From contig NZ_CP091799.1 in the NCBI RefSeq assembly GCF_022024235.1, forward strand, positions 2,049,001-2,113,000: a stretch of DNA of 64,000 nucleotides. Reading direction: 5' to 3'. The translations under genes and the position numbers were made by a program. Of the stretch, positions 45,370 through 55,893 are shown one piece after another. Within the stretch, counting starts at the first letter, position 1. Every line of letters begins with the position of its first letter. Origin of the DNA: Segatella baroniae B14 (lineage in GTDB: Bacteria; Bacteroidota; Bacteroidia; Bacteroidales; Bacteroidaceae). The notes below the pieces were generated by a model that saw nothing but the letters and a program-made list of their open reading frames with translations, made no database searches and had not been told where the DNA came from.

Positions 45370-48033
45370 TTATTTGCCTGAAACAATTTTCTTAATTTCA
45401 TTCAGTTTGTTGAGAGCTTCTACAGGTGTAAGATTATTAATATCTAAACCAAGTATCTCATCACGCACCTGACAGAGTATAGGATCATCAAGTTGAAAGA
45501 AACTAAGTTGCACATCCTGTTGGGTTGAAGCGATCTTCTCTACCTGAGGTCGCCCTACACTACCCACATTTGAATTTTCATTCTCTAACTGTTTCAATAT
45601 TACATGAGCACGCTTTACTATACTCTTCGGCATACCAGCAATTTCTGCCACGTGAATACCAAATGAATGGTTACTTCCTCCCCTTTCAAGTTTACGTAAG
45701 AAGATAACCTTACCATCAACTTCTTTCACACTTACATTATAATTCTTGATACGTGAGAAAAGCTTTTCCATCTCGTTAAGTTCATGATAATGAGTAGCAA
45801 AAAGAGTACGGGCATTAGCCGATGAATGTTCATGAAGGTATTCCACAATAGCCCATGCAATAGAGATACCATCATATGTAGAAGTACCCCTCCCCAACTC
45901 ATCAAAGAGTACCAAACTGCGAGGAGTAACATTATTCAGAATATTAGAAGCCTCTGTCATCTCAACCATAAAAGTAGATTCTCCCAAGGAAATATTATCA
46001 GATGCACCTACACGAGTAAAGATTTTATCCACCAAACCAATTCTAGCACCTTCAGCGGGTACGAAACAACCTATTTGAGCTAATAATACGATAAGGGCCG
46101 TTTGACGCAGTAGTGCTGATTTACCAGCCATATTCGGACCAGTTATCATCATCACTTGCTGTTTATCATTATCTAGATACACATCATTAGGCACATACTG
46201 CTCTCCTATTGGCAACTGTGTTTCGATAACAGGATGTCTCCCCTGCTTGATATCTATAATTTCAGAATCATCTACTACAGGACGCACGTAATGATTTAAC
46301 TCTGAGATTGCAGCAAAACTCAACAAACAATCGAGTTGAGCTATCAGGTTAGCATTAATCTGAATCTGAGGAATGAAAGCCTGCATATCAACTATTAACT
46401 CGCTAAAAAGTTTTGCTTCAAGCGATAAGATACGCTCATCAGCTCCAAGAATCTTTTCTTCATACTCCTTGAGCTCCTGAGTAATATAACGTTCTGCTTG
46501 AGCTAATGTCTGCTTACGAATCCACTCAGCTGGAACTTTATCTTTATAAGTATTTCTTACCTCTAAATAATAGCCAAAAACATTATTATAGCCCACTTTT
46601 AACGAACTAATACCAGTCTTCTCAGTTTCCTGTTCCTGTATCTTCAACAGATAATCTCTACCATTGCGACTAATACTTCTCAGCTCATCAAGCTCAGCAT
46701 TATAACCATCTGCTATAACATCACCCTTATTCACAAGCTGTGGTGGATCTGGCTGTATTTCCTGCTCAATCCTATTTTTTAAACTCTCACAAAGATTCAG
46801 CTGTTCTCCTATTCGCTTCAAATCTTCGTTCTTAGCATAAAGACAGGCCGTCTTTATCGGTCGTAAGGCATCTAATGCAACTCTTAATTGTACTACTTCA
46901 CGAGGCGATACTCTACCAACTGCCACTTTTGAGATAATACGCTCTAAATCGCCTATACGATGCAACTGATCATCTATGCACTCACGAAATTCTGGTTCAC
47001 GAAAGAAATACTCTACAACATTCAGTCGCTCATCAATAGGCTTTACACTCTTTAGAGGGAACACAACCCATCGTCTCAACATACGTCCACCCATTGGCGT
47101 AATGGTATGGTCGATAACTTTCAACAAAGAACTACCCTCCTCCTGCATCGGAGAAACAAGTTCTAAACTTCGTATCGTAAAGTTATCCATACGTACATAT
47201 TTTTCCTCTTCAATTCTAGAGAGCGAAGTAATATGATTAATATGAGTATGTTGTGTAATTTCAAGATATTGCATGATAGCACCACTTGCAATTACACCAT
47301 TTTTGAGATGTTCTACACCAAAACCCTTCAAGTTTTTAGTACCAAAATGCTTTAAAAGTTTTTGGCGAGCCGTCTGCTCAGTAAACACCCAGTCATCAAG
47401 TTCAAAAGTAACTAGTTTGGTACCAAAAAAACGTTCAAAATCTTCTTTTTTGGCACGATCATACAGTATCTCCTTCGGCATAAAGTTGCCAATGAGTTTT
47501 TCTACATAATCATAAGTACCTTCTCCTGTGAGAAATTCACCAGTTGAAATATCAAGAAAAGAAATACCACAAGCATTCTTACCAAAATGCACTGCAGCCA
47601 AAAAATTATTTTCTTTATAATTCAGGACATTATCATCGAGGGCGACACCTGGCGTAACCAATTCTGTTATACCACGTTTCACCATCTTATCCATCTCTGT
47701 AAGGCCTTTCTTTCCTTTCAATGCCTCCCGCTTCTTTTTGGGATCTTCCAACTGATCACATATAGCAACACGCTTACCTGCACGAATCAACTTAGGCAAA
47801 TAAGTATCAAGGGCATGATGTGGGAAACCTGCCATTTCCATCTGCCCTGTATTACCACCATTATTTCTGCGAGTCAAAGTAATTCCCAATACTTTAGAGG
47901 CTTCTATAGCATCGTCACCATATGTCTCATAGAAATCACCACATCTAAAAAGCAAGAGCGCATCAGGATGTTGGGCTTTCATCGAGAAGAATTGCTTCAT
48001 CATCGGAGTAAGTCCTGAAGTATCTTTAGCCAT
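45370..48033 (-). CDS. mutS: DNA mismatch repair protein MutS
   Basis: Mismatch-recognition ATPase. The N-terminal mismatch-binding domain carries the Phe-x-Glu motif in [10 protein letters not shown] (near residue 30-39) and an early FFSMKAQ. The connector, lever and clamp domains follow. The ATPase domain at about 590-800 shows GPNMAGKS (Walker A), [12 protein letters not shown] (Walker B) and a THYHEL switch. 887 aa is normal for MutS1. Two-box promoter 21 bases upstream of the start. Confidence 0.97.
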   Translation of the reverse strand: MAKDTSGLTPMMKQFFSMKAQHPDALLLFRCGDFYETYGDDAIEASKVLGITLTRRNNGGNTGQMEMAGFPHHALDTYLPKLIRAGKRVAICDQLEDPKKKREALKGKKGLTEMDKMVKRGITELVTPGVALDDNVLNYKENNFLAAVHFGKNACGISFLDISTGEFLTGEGTYDYVEKLIGNFMPKEILYDRAKKEDFERFFGTKLVTFELDDWVFTEQTARQKLLKHFGTKNLKGFGVEHLKNGVIASGAIMQYLEITQHTHINHITSLSRIEEEKYVRMDNFTIRSLELVSPMQEEGSSLLKVIDHTITPMGGRMLRRWVVFPLKSVKPIDERLNVVEYFFREPEFRECIDDQLHRIGDLERIISKVAVGRVSPREVVQLRVALDALRPIKTACLYAKNEDLKRIGEQLNLCESLKNRIEQEIQPDPPQLVNKGDVIADGYNAELDELRSISRNGRDYLLKIQEQETEKTGISSLKVGYNNVFGYYLEVRNTYKDKVPAEWIRKQTLAQAERYITQELKEYEEKILGADERILSLEAKLFSELIVDMQAFIPQIQINANLIAQLDCLLSFAAISELNHYVRPVVDDSEIIDIKQGRHPVIETQLPIGEQYVPNDVYLDNDKQQVMMITGPNMAGKSALLRQTALIVLLAQIGCFVPAEGARIGLVDKIFTRVGASDNISLGESTFMVEMTEASNILNNVTPRSLVLFDELGRGTSTYDGISIAWAIVEYLHEHSSANARTLFATHYHELNEMEKLFSRIKNYNVSVKEVDGKVIFLRKLERGGSNHSFGIHVAEIAGMPKSIVKRAHVILKQLENENSNVGSVGRPQVEKIASTQQDVQLSFFQLDDPILCQVRDEILGLDINNLTPVEALNKLNEIKKIVSGK

Positions 48034-48054
48034 AATATTTATTGATTTAGGCTA

Positions 48055-48085
48055 CAAAATTACTCAAAAAGAGAATAAACACAAA
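48055..48085 (-). promoter_or_regulatory. Two-box promoter of mutS
   Basis: Minus strand: TTTG (48085-48082), 19 bases, TAATTTTG (48062-48055). Exact consensus match. Confidence 0.8.
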
Positions 48086-48427
48086 ATTATAACTCATTTT
48101 TCTCTGTATCATTATCCATTATGCATAAACCTACATAGACTTTATAGTATATAACCACCTCTATCCTCCCCACCACTACTCTTAAAAAGAGTATTACAAT
48201 TTTCAAAAAACGTCAGAAAAATATCATTAATTTTTAACATCGTAACCACCCCATCTAGAAAAAACGCAAATAAAATGAAATAATTCAGTATAAGATTTTG
48301 AATACCGAGGGATTAAATACAAAAGCTTGACTTTTAGTGATTAAAGTGAAAGCTTTTACCTTTAAATTTTATTGGATAATTTGTAAAATAATTTAGATAA
48401 AAAAATACATATTTCAGAAGAAAGTCA
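48086..48427. other. Gene-free region between mutS promoter and glucosaminidase gene
   Basis: 342 bases. The part next to the glucosaminidase stop contains a hairpin (about 48320-48358; arms AAAAGCTT..ACTTT and AAAGT..AAGCTTTT) that could terminate that gene's transcript. A small CTCTTAAAAAGAG palindrome lies near 48178. No open frame of note. Confidence 0.5.
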
Positions 48428-48949
48428 CTAGATTTTCCAAGGAAGACGATCAGCAATAATACGCACCTTCGAAACATAGCGAGGATCCTCAGCATAACCG
48501 ATACGACGAAGAAAAAGATAATAATCACCTGAATTATACTTATACTGTACATCATCACGATAAGCCTTTACACTCTCCTTCCAATTATTAAATTCATAAT
48601 AGCTTCCATCAGAAGGATGACGAAGACCAAATAAATTATGATGCGTAAGACATACATGACTAGAAAAATTACCCGTTTCAAGAATGGCTTGCGCAACGAC
48701 AATCTTCTTGAAAAGTACACCATATTCTTCAAGGGTTTTGTAAAGATTTTCAATAGTCAACTCTTCCCCATTATCATCTACCTCACCTTCGATAACATAT
48801 TGTGGCGGAAATTCCAATATCTCAGGATGCAGAAAAGATCTATCATTGATTGCTTTCTGTGGAATCATATCTTGAGCTTGCGAGCTCAAAACAAACACGC
48901 CGAACACGCAAACCATAATAAGACGAAATAAAAATATTTTTACCTGCAT
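48428..48949 (-). CDS. Exported glucosaminidase-domain protein (GH73-like)
   Basis: 173-aa protein with a signal peptide (hydrophobic residues 5-24, cleavage after SSQA). Its single Glucosaminidase domain (PF01832 type) cuts N-acetylglucosaminyl bonds in peptidoglycan. VVAQAILETGNFSS near residue 85-98 holds the presumed catalytic Glu. THHNLFGLRHPSDGSYYEF and the closing WKESVKAYRDDVQY...YLFLRRIGYAEDPRYVSKV block are the usual family features. No LysM or SH3 cell-wall-binding domain is present. Probably a cell-wall remodelling enzyme. Confidence 0.9.
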   Translation of the reverse strand: MQVKIFLFRLIMVCVFGVFVLSSQAQDMIPQKAINDRSFLHPEILEFPPQYVIEGEVDDNGEELTIENLYKTLEEYGVLFKKIVVAQAILETGNFSSHVCLTHHNLFGLRHPSDGSYYEFNNWKESVKAYRDDVQYKYNSGDYYLFLRRIGYAEDPRYVSKVRIIADRLPWKI

Positions 48950-49157
48950 ACCACTAATATAACGCTAGTTACTCTTTTTTAGTATATACTAAAAAGAAAT
49001 ATTTAGCTATAAAAAAATATTCTATGGATTATTAAATAATATTTAACAAATACATTCATCCATTATATGATTTATAGATTTTTCTATCCATTGATAAAAG
49101 TAACAAAATAAATAAATGAAACCAAAACTAATAATCCTTTTTATAAAGATGTGAAAA

Positions 49158-49189
49158 TTTGGATATATCACAAAAAAACAGTAATTTTG
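49158..49189 (+). promoter_or_regulatory. Two-box promoter of leuS
   Basis: TTTG (49158-49161), 20 bases, TAATTTTG (49182-49189). Followed at 49195-49208 by the perfect palindrome AATTCTTAAGAATT, placed around the expected transcription start or early leader. Confidence 0.8.
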
Positions 49190-49249
49190 CATCTAATTCT
49201 TAAGAATTATAAACCAAGATTTCGAAAATCATAAAATATCATTATAGAA

Positions 49250-52108
49250 ATGGATTACAACTTCAGAGAGATCGAGAAGAAGTGGCAACAGAACTGGGCT
49301 GAAAATAAGACCTATCATGTTACCGAAGACGAAAACAAAAAAAAGTTTTATGTGCTAAACATGTTCCCTTATCCATCAGGAGCTGGTCTTCACGTAGGCC
49401 ACCCTTTAGGATATATTGCAAGTGACATTTTTGCACGTTATAAGCGTCTTAAAGGCTTCAATGTACTCAACCCAATGGGTTATGATGCCTATGGTCTTCC
49501 TGCAGAGCAATATGCCATCCAGACAGGACAACATCCTGCTATTACTACAGAACAGAATATCAGTCATTATCGCGAGCAGCTCGATAAAATAGGTTTCAGT
49601 TTTGACTGGGATAGGGAAGTACGTACTTGTGATCCAAAATACTATCACTGGACACAGTGGGCTTTCGAGAAGATGTTTGGCAGTTTCTACTGCAACACTT
49701 GTAAGAGTGCTCAGCCTATCGAAAAACTTGTTGAGCGTTTTGAACAGAAGGGTACAGAGGGACTCGATGTAGCACAAAGTGAAGAACTGGAATTTACAGC
49801 AGGAGAATGGAATAGCTACGATGATAAGAAAAAACAACAGGTACTGATGAACTATCGTATCGCTTATCTAGGCGAAACTATGGTAAACTGGTGTCCAGGA
49901 CTTGGTACCGTATTGGCTAACGATGAAGTCGTAGATGGTGTAAGCGAACGCGGTGGCTATCCTGTTATTCAGAAAAAGATGATGCAGTGGTGTCTACGTA
50001 CCTCTGCTTACGCTCAGCGTCTGCTTGATGGTCTTGATACTGTAGACTGGACAGACTCTATTAAGGAAACACAGCGTAACTGGATAGGTCGCTCTGAGGG
50101 TACAGAGGTAGAATTCACTGTAAAAGACAGCGATGTGAAATTTACAATCTTTACCACTCGTGCGGATACTATGTTTGGTGTAACTTTCATGGTACTTGCT
50201 CCTGAGAGCGAATATGTACAGCAAGTTACAACAACCGAGCAAAAGGCTGCAGTAGAAGAATACCTAGAATATGTAAAGAAGCGTACCGAGCTTGACCGTA
50301 TGTCAGACCGTAAAGTTACAGGTGTATTCACGGGTAGCTATGCTATCAATCCATTTACCCAGGAAGCTATTCCAATCTGGATTGGTGAGTACGTATTAGC
50401 AGGATATGGTACTGGTGCTATCATGGCAGTACCTGCACACGACAGTCGCGATTACGCTTTTGCTAAGCATTTTAATCTGCCTATCATTCCATTGATTGAA
50501 GATGCTGATGTTAGCGAAGAGAGTTTTGATGCTAAAGAGGGCATCGTAAGTAACTCTCCTGTAGCAGGAAAAAATAGTCTTGATGGTTTTAGTCTGAATG
50601 GCCTTACAGTAAAAGAGGCTATTGCTGCAACCAAGAAGTTTGTAACCGAAAAGGGTATTGGCCGCATCAAGGTAAACTATCGTCTGCGTGACGCTATCTT
50701 CTCTCGCCAACGCTACTGGGGCGAGCCATTCCCTGTATACTACAAGGACGGTATGCCACAAATGATACCTGCAGAATGCCTACCTTTGGAATTACCTGAA
50801 ATCGATAAATATGAACCTACAGAAACAGGTGAACCACCATTGGGCCGTGCTAAGAAATGGGCTTGGGATGAAGCTAACAAGCAGATAGTAGATAAGAGTC
50901 TTATCGATAATGAAAAAGTATTCCCACTGGAACTTTCAACCATGCCAGGTTTTGCAGGTAGCTCTGCTTATTATTTACGCTATATGGATCCTAACAACAA
51001 CAAAGGACTAGTAGGAGAGAAGGCTGATAAGTATTGGCAGAATGTAGATCTCTACGTAGGTGGTACAGAGCACGCTACAGGTCATCTTATCTATTCACGC
51101 TTCTGGAATAAGTTCCTCTTTGATAATGGTGTAAGCTGCCAGGAAGAACCATTCCAGAAATTGGTTAACCAAGGTATGATCCAGGGGCGGTCTAACTTCG
51201 TATATCGCATAAATAGCGATGACCATAGTAAGGCACCGGTATTCGTTTCTAAGGGTTTGAAAGATCAGTATGAGACAACACCTATTCACGTATGGGTAAA
51301 TCTTGTTAAAAACGATATACTCGATACAGAAGCCTTTAAACAATGGCGTCCTGAATATGCCAATGCTGAGTTTATCCTTGAAGATGGTAAATACAACTGT
51401 GGTTGGGCTATCGAGAAGATGAGTAAAAGTATGTTTAATGTCGTTAACCCTGACGATATCGTTGAGGAATATGGTGCAGATACTCTTCGTCTTTACGAAA
51501 TGTTCCTAGGTCCTGTAGAAGCCAGCAAGCCATGGGATACTAATGGTATTGACGGTTGTTTCCGATTCCTTAAAAAATTCTGGAATCTCTTCTTCGAGCA
51601 CAATACAGATAAACTCATTATCAACGATGATGAACCTACGAAGGAAAATTTAAAATCTGTACACAAGCTCATCAAGAAGGTATCAGAAGATATCGAGAAA
51701 TTCAGTTATAACACAGCAATATCAGCCTTCATGATTGCCGTTAATGAATTAGGGCAACAGAAATGTCACAACAAGACATTACTCAAGGATATGGTTATCC
51801 TTATTGCACCATTTGCACCACATATTGCAGAAGAACTCTGGCACGTTTTGGGAGAAACTACTAGCGTATGCGATGCTGCATGGCCTACTTATGACGAAAG
51901 CTATCTCGCAGAAAGCGAAATGCAACTTACTATCAGTTTCAACGGTAAGGCACGTTATCAGAAAACATTCCCAGCTGATGCACAGAAAGATGCTATCGAA
52001 AAAGCAACTCTCGAAGATGAGCGCAGCCAAAAGTACTTGGATGGCATGCAGATAGTAAAAGTTATCGTAGTACCTAAGAAGATTGTCAATATCGTCCTCA
52101 AAAAATAA
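49250..52108 (+). CDS. leuS: Leucyl-tRNA synthetase
   Basis: Class I aminoacyl-tRNA synthetase for leucine. The HIGH-type motif is in [16 protein letters not shown] (near residue 42-57). The CP1 editing domain (about 225-430) includes the TTRADTMFG and [19 protein letters not shown] signatures. The KMSKS motif is in EKMSKSMFN near 725, followed by the anticodon-binding helices. At 952 aa it is longer than the E. coli enzyme (860) because of insertions typical of Bacteroidetes. First gene of a probable leuS-yitT-rdgB unit with its own two-box promoter. Confidence 0.97.
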   Translation: MDYNFREIEKKWQQNWAENKTYHVTEDENKKKFYVLNMFPYPSGAGLHVGHPLGYIASDIFARYKRLKGFNVLNPMGYDAYGLPAEQYAIQTGQHPAITTEQNISHYREQLDKIGFSFDWDREVRTCDPKYYHWTQWAFEKMFGSFYCNTCKSAQPIEKLVERFEQKGTEGLDVAQSEELEFTAGEWNSYDDKKKQQVLMNYRIAYLGETMVNWCPGLGTVLANDEVVDGVSERGGYPVIQKKMMQWCLRTSAYAQRLLDGLDTVDWTDSIKETQRNWIGRSEGTEVEFTVKDSDVKFTIFTTRADTMFGVTFMVLAPESEYVQQVTTTEQKAAVEEYLEYVKKRTELDRMSDRKVTGVFTGSYAINPFTQEAIPIWIGEYVLAGYGTGAIMAVPAHDSRDYAFAKHFNLPIIPLIEDADVSEESFDAKEGIVSNSPVAGKNSLDGFSLNGLTVKEAIAATKKFVTEKGIGRIKVNYRLRDAIFSRQRYWGEPFPVYYKDGMPQMIPAECLPLELPEIDKYEPTETGEPPLGRAKKWAWDEANKQIVDKSLIDNEKVFPLELSTMPGFAGSSAYYLRYMDPNNNKGLVGEKADKYWQNVDLYVGGTEHATGHLIYSRFWNKFLFDNGVSCQEEPFQKLVNQGMIQGRSNFVYRINSDDHSKAPVFVSKGLKDQYETTPIHVWVNLVKNDILDTEAFKQWRPEYANAEFILEDGKYNCGWAIEKMSKSMFNVVNPDDIVEEYGADTLRLYEMFLGPVEASKPWDTNGIDGCFRFLKKFWNLFFEHNTDKLIINDDEPTKENLKSVHKLIKKVSEDIEKFSYNTAISAFMIAVNELGQQKCHNKTLLKDMVILIAPFAPHIAEELWHVLGETTSVCDAAWPTYDESYLAESEMQLTISFNGKARYQKTFPADAQKDAIEKATLEDERSQKYLDGMQIVKVIVVPKKIVNIVLKK

Positions 52109-52137
52109 TAAGAGGGTTAAATTATCGCTAAGAATAT

Positions 52138-53097
52138 ATGACAATAGATCAAATCGATCATAGAATGATACTCAATGAGGTTAAGGATTATATTTTTATA
52201 ACCCTTGGCCTCATGCTTTATGCATTTTCATTTACAGCATTTCTGCTTCCATACCAGATTGTTGCAGGAGGAGTGACTGGTATTTCAGCGATTGTACTAT
52301 ATGCGTCGAATATACCAATACAATACACTTATTTTCTCATCAATATAGCCTTGCTGGTAGTGGCACTAAAGATATTGGGATGGAAATTTCTGATGAAGAC
52401 TATCTATGCCATCTTCATGTTGTCATTTCTCTTGATGATAACAGGCGACTATATGCCGAAAGATGCTGCAGGACACTATGTTAAGATATTAGGCGAGGGA
52501 CAAGATTTTATGTCTTTGCTTATCGGCTGTACACTTACTGGTTCAGCATTAGCTATCGTTTTCATGAACAATGGTAGTACTGGTGGTACTGATATCATTG
52601 CAGCCAGCGTAAACAAATTCTATAATTTGTCGCTTGGCCAAGTTTTAATTGCTGTAGATATCTGTATCATAGGAAGTTGTATTTTCATACCTTCTTTCGG
52701 TGGACCACTAGACCGCATTCATAAAGTAGTTTTTGGTCTTTGTACTATGGTAGTGGAGAACTTTATGCTCGACTATGTGATGAATGCCCGAAGAGAATCT
52801 GTACAATTTCTTATTTTCTCTAAGAAATATCAAGAGATTGCCAATGCTATCATGATGGAAACAGATCATACTCTAACTATACTCGACGGACATGGATGGT
52901 ATACAGGAAAAGAAATGAAGGTACTCTGTCTTTTGGCCAAGAAGCGCGAAAGCACAAGTATCTTCAGACTTATAAAACTTATCGATCCAAATGCTTTTGT
53001 TTCACAGAGTAGCGTTATCGGTGTTTATGGCGAAGGGTTCGACCATATTAAAGTAAAGCTACCTAAATGTCGAAAAAAGGAAAATACAGAGGCATAA
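52138..53097 (+). CDS. YitT family membrane protein (DUF161/DUF2179)
   Basis: 319-aa inner-membrane protein. Five or six hydrophobic helices span about residues 15-210, with GGVTGISAIVLYASN near 44 and MNNGSTGGTDIIAASVNKF near 142, the repeated Gly-rich motif of this family. A soluble C-terminal DUF2179 domain follows (about 220-305: TDHTLTILDGHGWYTGKE). Function unestablished; a transport role is often suggested. It lies 29 bases after leuS. Confidence 0.9.
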   Translation: MTIDQIDHRMILNEVKDYIFITLGLMLYAFSFTAFLLPYQIVAGGVTGISAIVLYASNIPIQYTYFLINIALLVVALKILGWKFLMKTIYAIFMLSFLLMITGDYMPKDAAGHYVKILGEGQDFMSLLIGCTLTGSALAIVFMNNGSTGGTDIIAASVNKFYNLSLGQVLIAVDICIIGSCIFIPSFGGPLDRIHKVVFGLCTMVVENFMLDYVMNARRESVQFLIFSKKYQEIANAIMMETDHTLTILDGHGWYTGKEMKVLCLLAKKRESTSIFRLIKLIDPNAFVSQSSVIGVYGEGFDHIKVKLPKCRKKENTEA

Positions 53098-53165
53098 ACT
53101 TGCAAGAATTAACAGATGCATTTACTAATACATCTGTGATTAGCAACACATAAAAACTATGAAAT

Positions 53166-53765
53166 ATGAAAATCGTATTTGCAACAAATAATCAGCATAA
53201 ACTACAGGAAATCAGAGAAATTTTAGGCTCTGATTTCGAAGTAGTAAGTTTAAAAGATATTGGCTGTGATGTAGATATTCCTGAAACAGGAACTACTCTC
53301 GAAGCGAATGCCCACCAGAAAGCCAGTTATATATACGAAAACTATGGTCTAGACTGTTTTGCAGATGATACCGGTCTAGAGGTAGAAGCCTTAGATGGTG
53401 CCCCAGGTGTACATTCTGCACGCTATGCAGAGGGTACAGACCATGACAGCGAAGCTAACATGGCTAAACTACTTAAAGAATTAGAGGGTAAAAATAATCG
53501 TAAAGCTCGTTTTCGTACAGTCATCGCCCTTATCCAAAAAGAAGGTGACAGTACTATCTGTAGTAGAGAATATAGCTTTGAAGGCGAAGTAAAGGGAGAA
53601 ATCGCTACAGAGAAGAGTGGGAAAGGAGGTTTCGGATACGATCCAATCTTCGTACCTGAAGGGTACGATAAAAGTTTTGCTGAACTTGGTGAAGAAATCA
53701 AAAATAAGATTAGCCATCGTGCAAGAGCTGTAGCAAAACTTGCAGAACATCTGAAAGACGAATAA
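53166..53765 (+). CDS. rdgB: Non-canonical purine NTP pyrophosphatase (RdgB/HAM1)
   Basis: House-cleaning enzyme hydrolysing dITP/ITP/XTP. Family blocks: [12 protein letters not shown] (residues 4-15), [24 protein letters not shown] (near 61-84, catalytic Asp pair), [13 protein letters not shown] (near 157) and the C-terminal SHRARA. 199 aa is normal. Third gene of the leuS-yitT-rdgB group, ended by a U-tract hairpin. Confidence 0.95.
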   Translation: MKIVFATNNQHKLQEIREILGSDFEVVSLKDIGCDVDIPETGTTLEANAHQKASYIYENYGLDCFADDTGLEVEALDGAPGVHSARYAEGTDHDSEANMAKLLKELEGKNNRKARFRTVIALIQKEGDSTICSREYSFEGEVKGEIATEKSGKGGFGYDPIFVPEGYDKSFAELGEEIKNKISHRARAVAKLAEHLKDE

Positions 53766-53790
53766 CAACAAAATATTCGACCAACAATTT

Positions 53791-53839
53791 CGTTTGATAG
53801 AATAGGGGATTATTCCCCTTCTTCAAACGATTTTTTTTT
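53791..53839 (+). terminator. Intrinsic terminator after rdgB
   Basis: Outer arms CGTTTGA / TCAAACG, inner AGGGGA..TCCCCT pairing, then a run of nine T (53831-53839). A good plus-strand rho-independent terminator separating rdgB from the surface-protein cluster. Confidence 0.85.
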
Positions 53840-53860
53840 ATAAACTAAACAAATAGATAT

Positions 53861-55879
53861 ATGATCAAGAAAAGTACTATACTCACTATCATGGGATTGA
53901 TCATCACCATTGCACTGCAAGCATCTACCATTGGCACTTGGAAAAATTATATGGCTTATTACGATGTACAGGATGTACAGCAAGCAGGTAAACAGCTCTA
54001 TGTATTAGCTTCTAACGATTTATATGTCTATAACGAGAATGACCAAAGTATACAGACCTATGATAAAACTAATGGTCTAAGCGACACCGAAATACAAACT
54101 ATAAGCTATAATAAATCAGCTAAAAGACTCATCATATTGTATACAAACTATAATATCGATTTGTTAGACACAAATGGTGATATTACCAATATTGCCGCCT
54201 ACCACAAAGCTACTCTTACCACTGGAAAAACAGTAAACCATATAGATAATTATGGCAAATATGCTTACTTAAGCACTGCATTTGGTGTTATGAAAATTAA
54301 TGTAGCCAATGCTGAAATTTCAGAAACCTACAATCTTGGATTTAATGTAAACTGGACCCAAGTTAGCGGTAATTATATCTATGCTTACAGTAGTCAACAG
54401 GGACAATTTAGAGCACTTACCACCAGTAATCTTCAGGATAAGAGTAACTGGATAAGAGTAGGAGAGTATGTAGCTCCTACAGAAGAAGATAAGGACTCTC
54501 TCATAGCCTTTGCTAAAACACTTAACCCAGGTGGACCTAAGTATAACTATTTCGGATTCATGAAGTTTTATAATGGTAAATTATATACCTGTGGAGGAGG
54601 GTATGGTACAACAGAACTCAATAGAAACGGATGTATTCAGGTATTAAATGATAATAATTGGACTATATATGAAGATCAGTTAGAAAAGAAAACTGGTTAC
54701 TCATACGTAGACATAACAACCTTAGCGGTTGATCCTCTTGATAATAATCATGTATTCGCAGGAGGAAGAACTGGTTTATATGAATTTGACAATGGCAAAT
54801 ATATTCAAGCTTATTCCTATGACAATACGAATAATATACTACAACCAGCAAGTAGTGTAGAGTCCACAAATAAAAATTATGTTATCGTTAGCAGTTTAGA
54901 ATTTGACACTAATGGAAATTTATATGGATTTAATTCTAGAGCAAAAAGTTCAAACCTATTCAAACTAACCCATAATAAAGAATGGACATCACTATACAAT
55001 GCTGAGTTTATGTATAATAGCAACAATTCTCTACAAAATATGTCATCTATGATGTTTGATAGTAGAGGGCTACTATGGATAGGTAACAATCATTGGAATC
55101 ATCCTTATTTATTCTGCTATCAACCTTCAACCCAGGGATTAAATACATACAAAGAGTTTATTAACGAAGATGGTACAACTGTTAGTATAATAGAAGTAAG
55201 ATGCATAGCAGAAGATAAAAGTAAAAATATATGGATAGGAACAAATGTCGGTCCAATAGTACTTAAACCTAATCAAATCACTTCTTCCAATCCTATTTTT
55301 AATCAGATTAAAGTTCCAAGAAATGATGGTACCAACTTAGCTGACTATTTATTAAGTGGCATAGATATTACATGTATAGCTGTAGATGAAGGAGGCAGAA
55401 AATGGTTTGGAACAAATAATAAGGGAGTATATCTTATCAGCGAAGATAATTACACACAAGAAGAACACTTTACCACAGACAATAGTTTACTATTATCTAA
55501 TAACATAGAGAGTATCGCCATTAATTCTAGTACTGGAGAGGTATTTATAAGTACAGATAAAGGACTCTGCTCTTACATGAGTAGAGTAACTAAAACTGTA
55601 GATGATATGAATGACAATGAAACTTATGCTTATCCTAATCCCGTTAAACCAGGATATACAGGCCCTATCACAATTACAGGACTTAGTTATAACTCAAATA
55701 TTAAAATTGTTACAACCAACGGAACACTAGTTACAGAAGGAACAAGCACAGGAGGTTCATTTGTATGGGATGGAAAAGACTTAAATGGTAAAAGAGTAGC
55801 AAGTGGCATCTACATGGTAGAAATTGCAAAAGAAAATGGCGAAAAAGGATTCGTCTGCAAAATAGCTATAATTAATTAA
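53861..55879 (+). CDS. porZ: PorZ-like beta-propeller protein with type IX secretion C-terminal domain
   Basis: 672-aa exported protein. Signal peptide at 1-21 (ending LQAS). Two beta-propeller regions follow (about 25-310 and 320-590). Their repeats show the two-component-regulator-propeller pattern, e.g. NGLSDTEIQTISYN, GLLWIGNNH, NIWIGTNVGPI, GRKWFGTNNKGVYLI. The C-terminal about 80 residues (YPNPVKPGYTGPITITGL ... GKRVASGIYMVEI) form a type A T9SS sorting domain. Architecture and length fit PorZ, the P. gingivalis surface component of the T9SS attachment complex that handles anionic LPS. The symbol is by architecture. Two surface-modification genes follow within 15-35 bases. Confidence 0.75.
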   Translation: MIKKSTILTIMGLIITIALQASTIGTWKNYMAYYDVQDVQQAGKQLYVLASNDLYVYNENDQSIQTYDKTNGLSDTEIQTISYNKSAKRLIILYTNYNIDLLDTNGDITNIAAYHKATLTTGKTVNHIDNYGKYAYLSTAFGVMKINVANAEISETYNLGFNVNWTQVSGNYIYAYSSQQGQFRALTTSNLQDKSNWIRVGEYVAPTEEDKDSLIAFAKTLNPGGPKYNYFGFMKFYNGKLYTCGGGYGTTELNRNGCIQVLNDNNWTIYEDQLEKKTGYSYVDITTLAVDPLDNNHVFAGGRTGLYEFDNGKYIQAYSYDNTNNILQPASSVESTNKNYVIVSSLEFDTNGNLYGFNSRAKSSNLFKLTHNKEWTSLYNAEFMYNSNNSLQNMSSMMFDSRGLLWIGNNHWNHPYLFCYQPSTQGLNTYKEFINEDGTTVSIIEVRCIAEDKSKNIWIGTNVGPIVLKPNQITSSNPIFNQIKVPRNDGTNLADYLLSGIDITCIAVDEGGRKWFGTNNKGVYLISEDNYTQEEHFTTDNSLLLSNNIESIAINSSTGEVFISTDKGLCSYMSRVTKTVDDMNDNETYAYPNPVKPGYTGPITITGLSYNSNIKIVTTNGTLVTEGTSTGGSFVWDGKDLNGKRVASGIYMVEIAKENGEKGFVCKIAIIN

Positions 55880-55893
55880 TACTAAGATAAAAA

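Noticed and set aside
48334-48558. Open frame beside the glucosaminidase gene
   Set aside because: Overlaps the real gene in another frame, with low-complexity hydrophobic sequence and no start signals.
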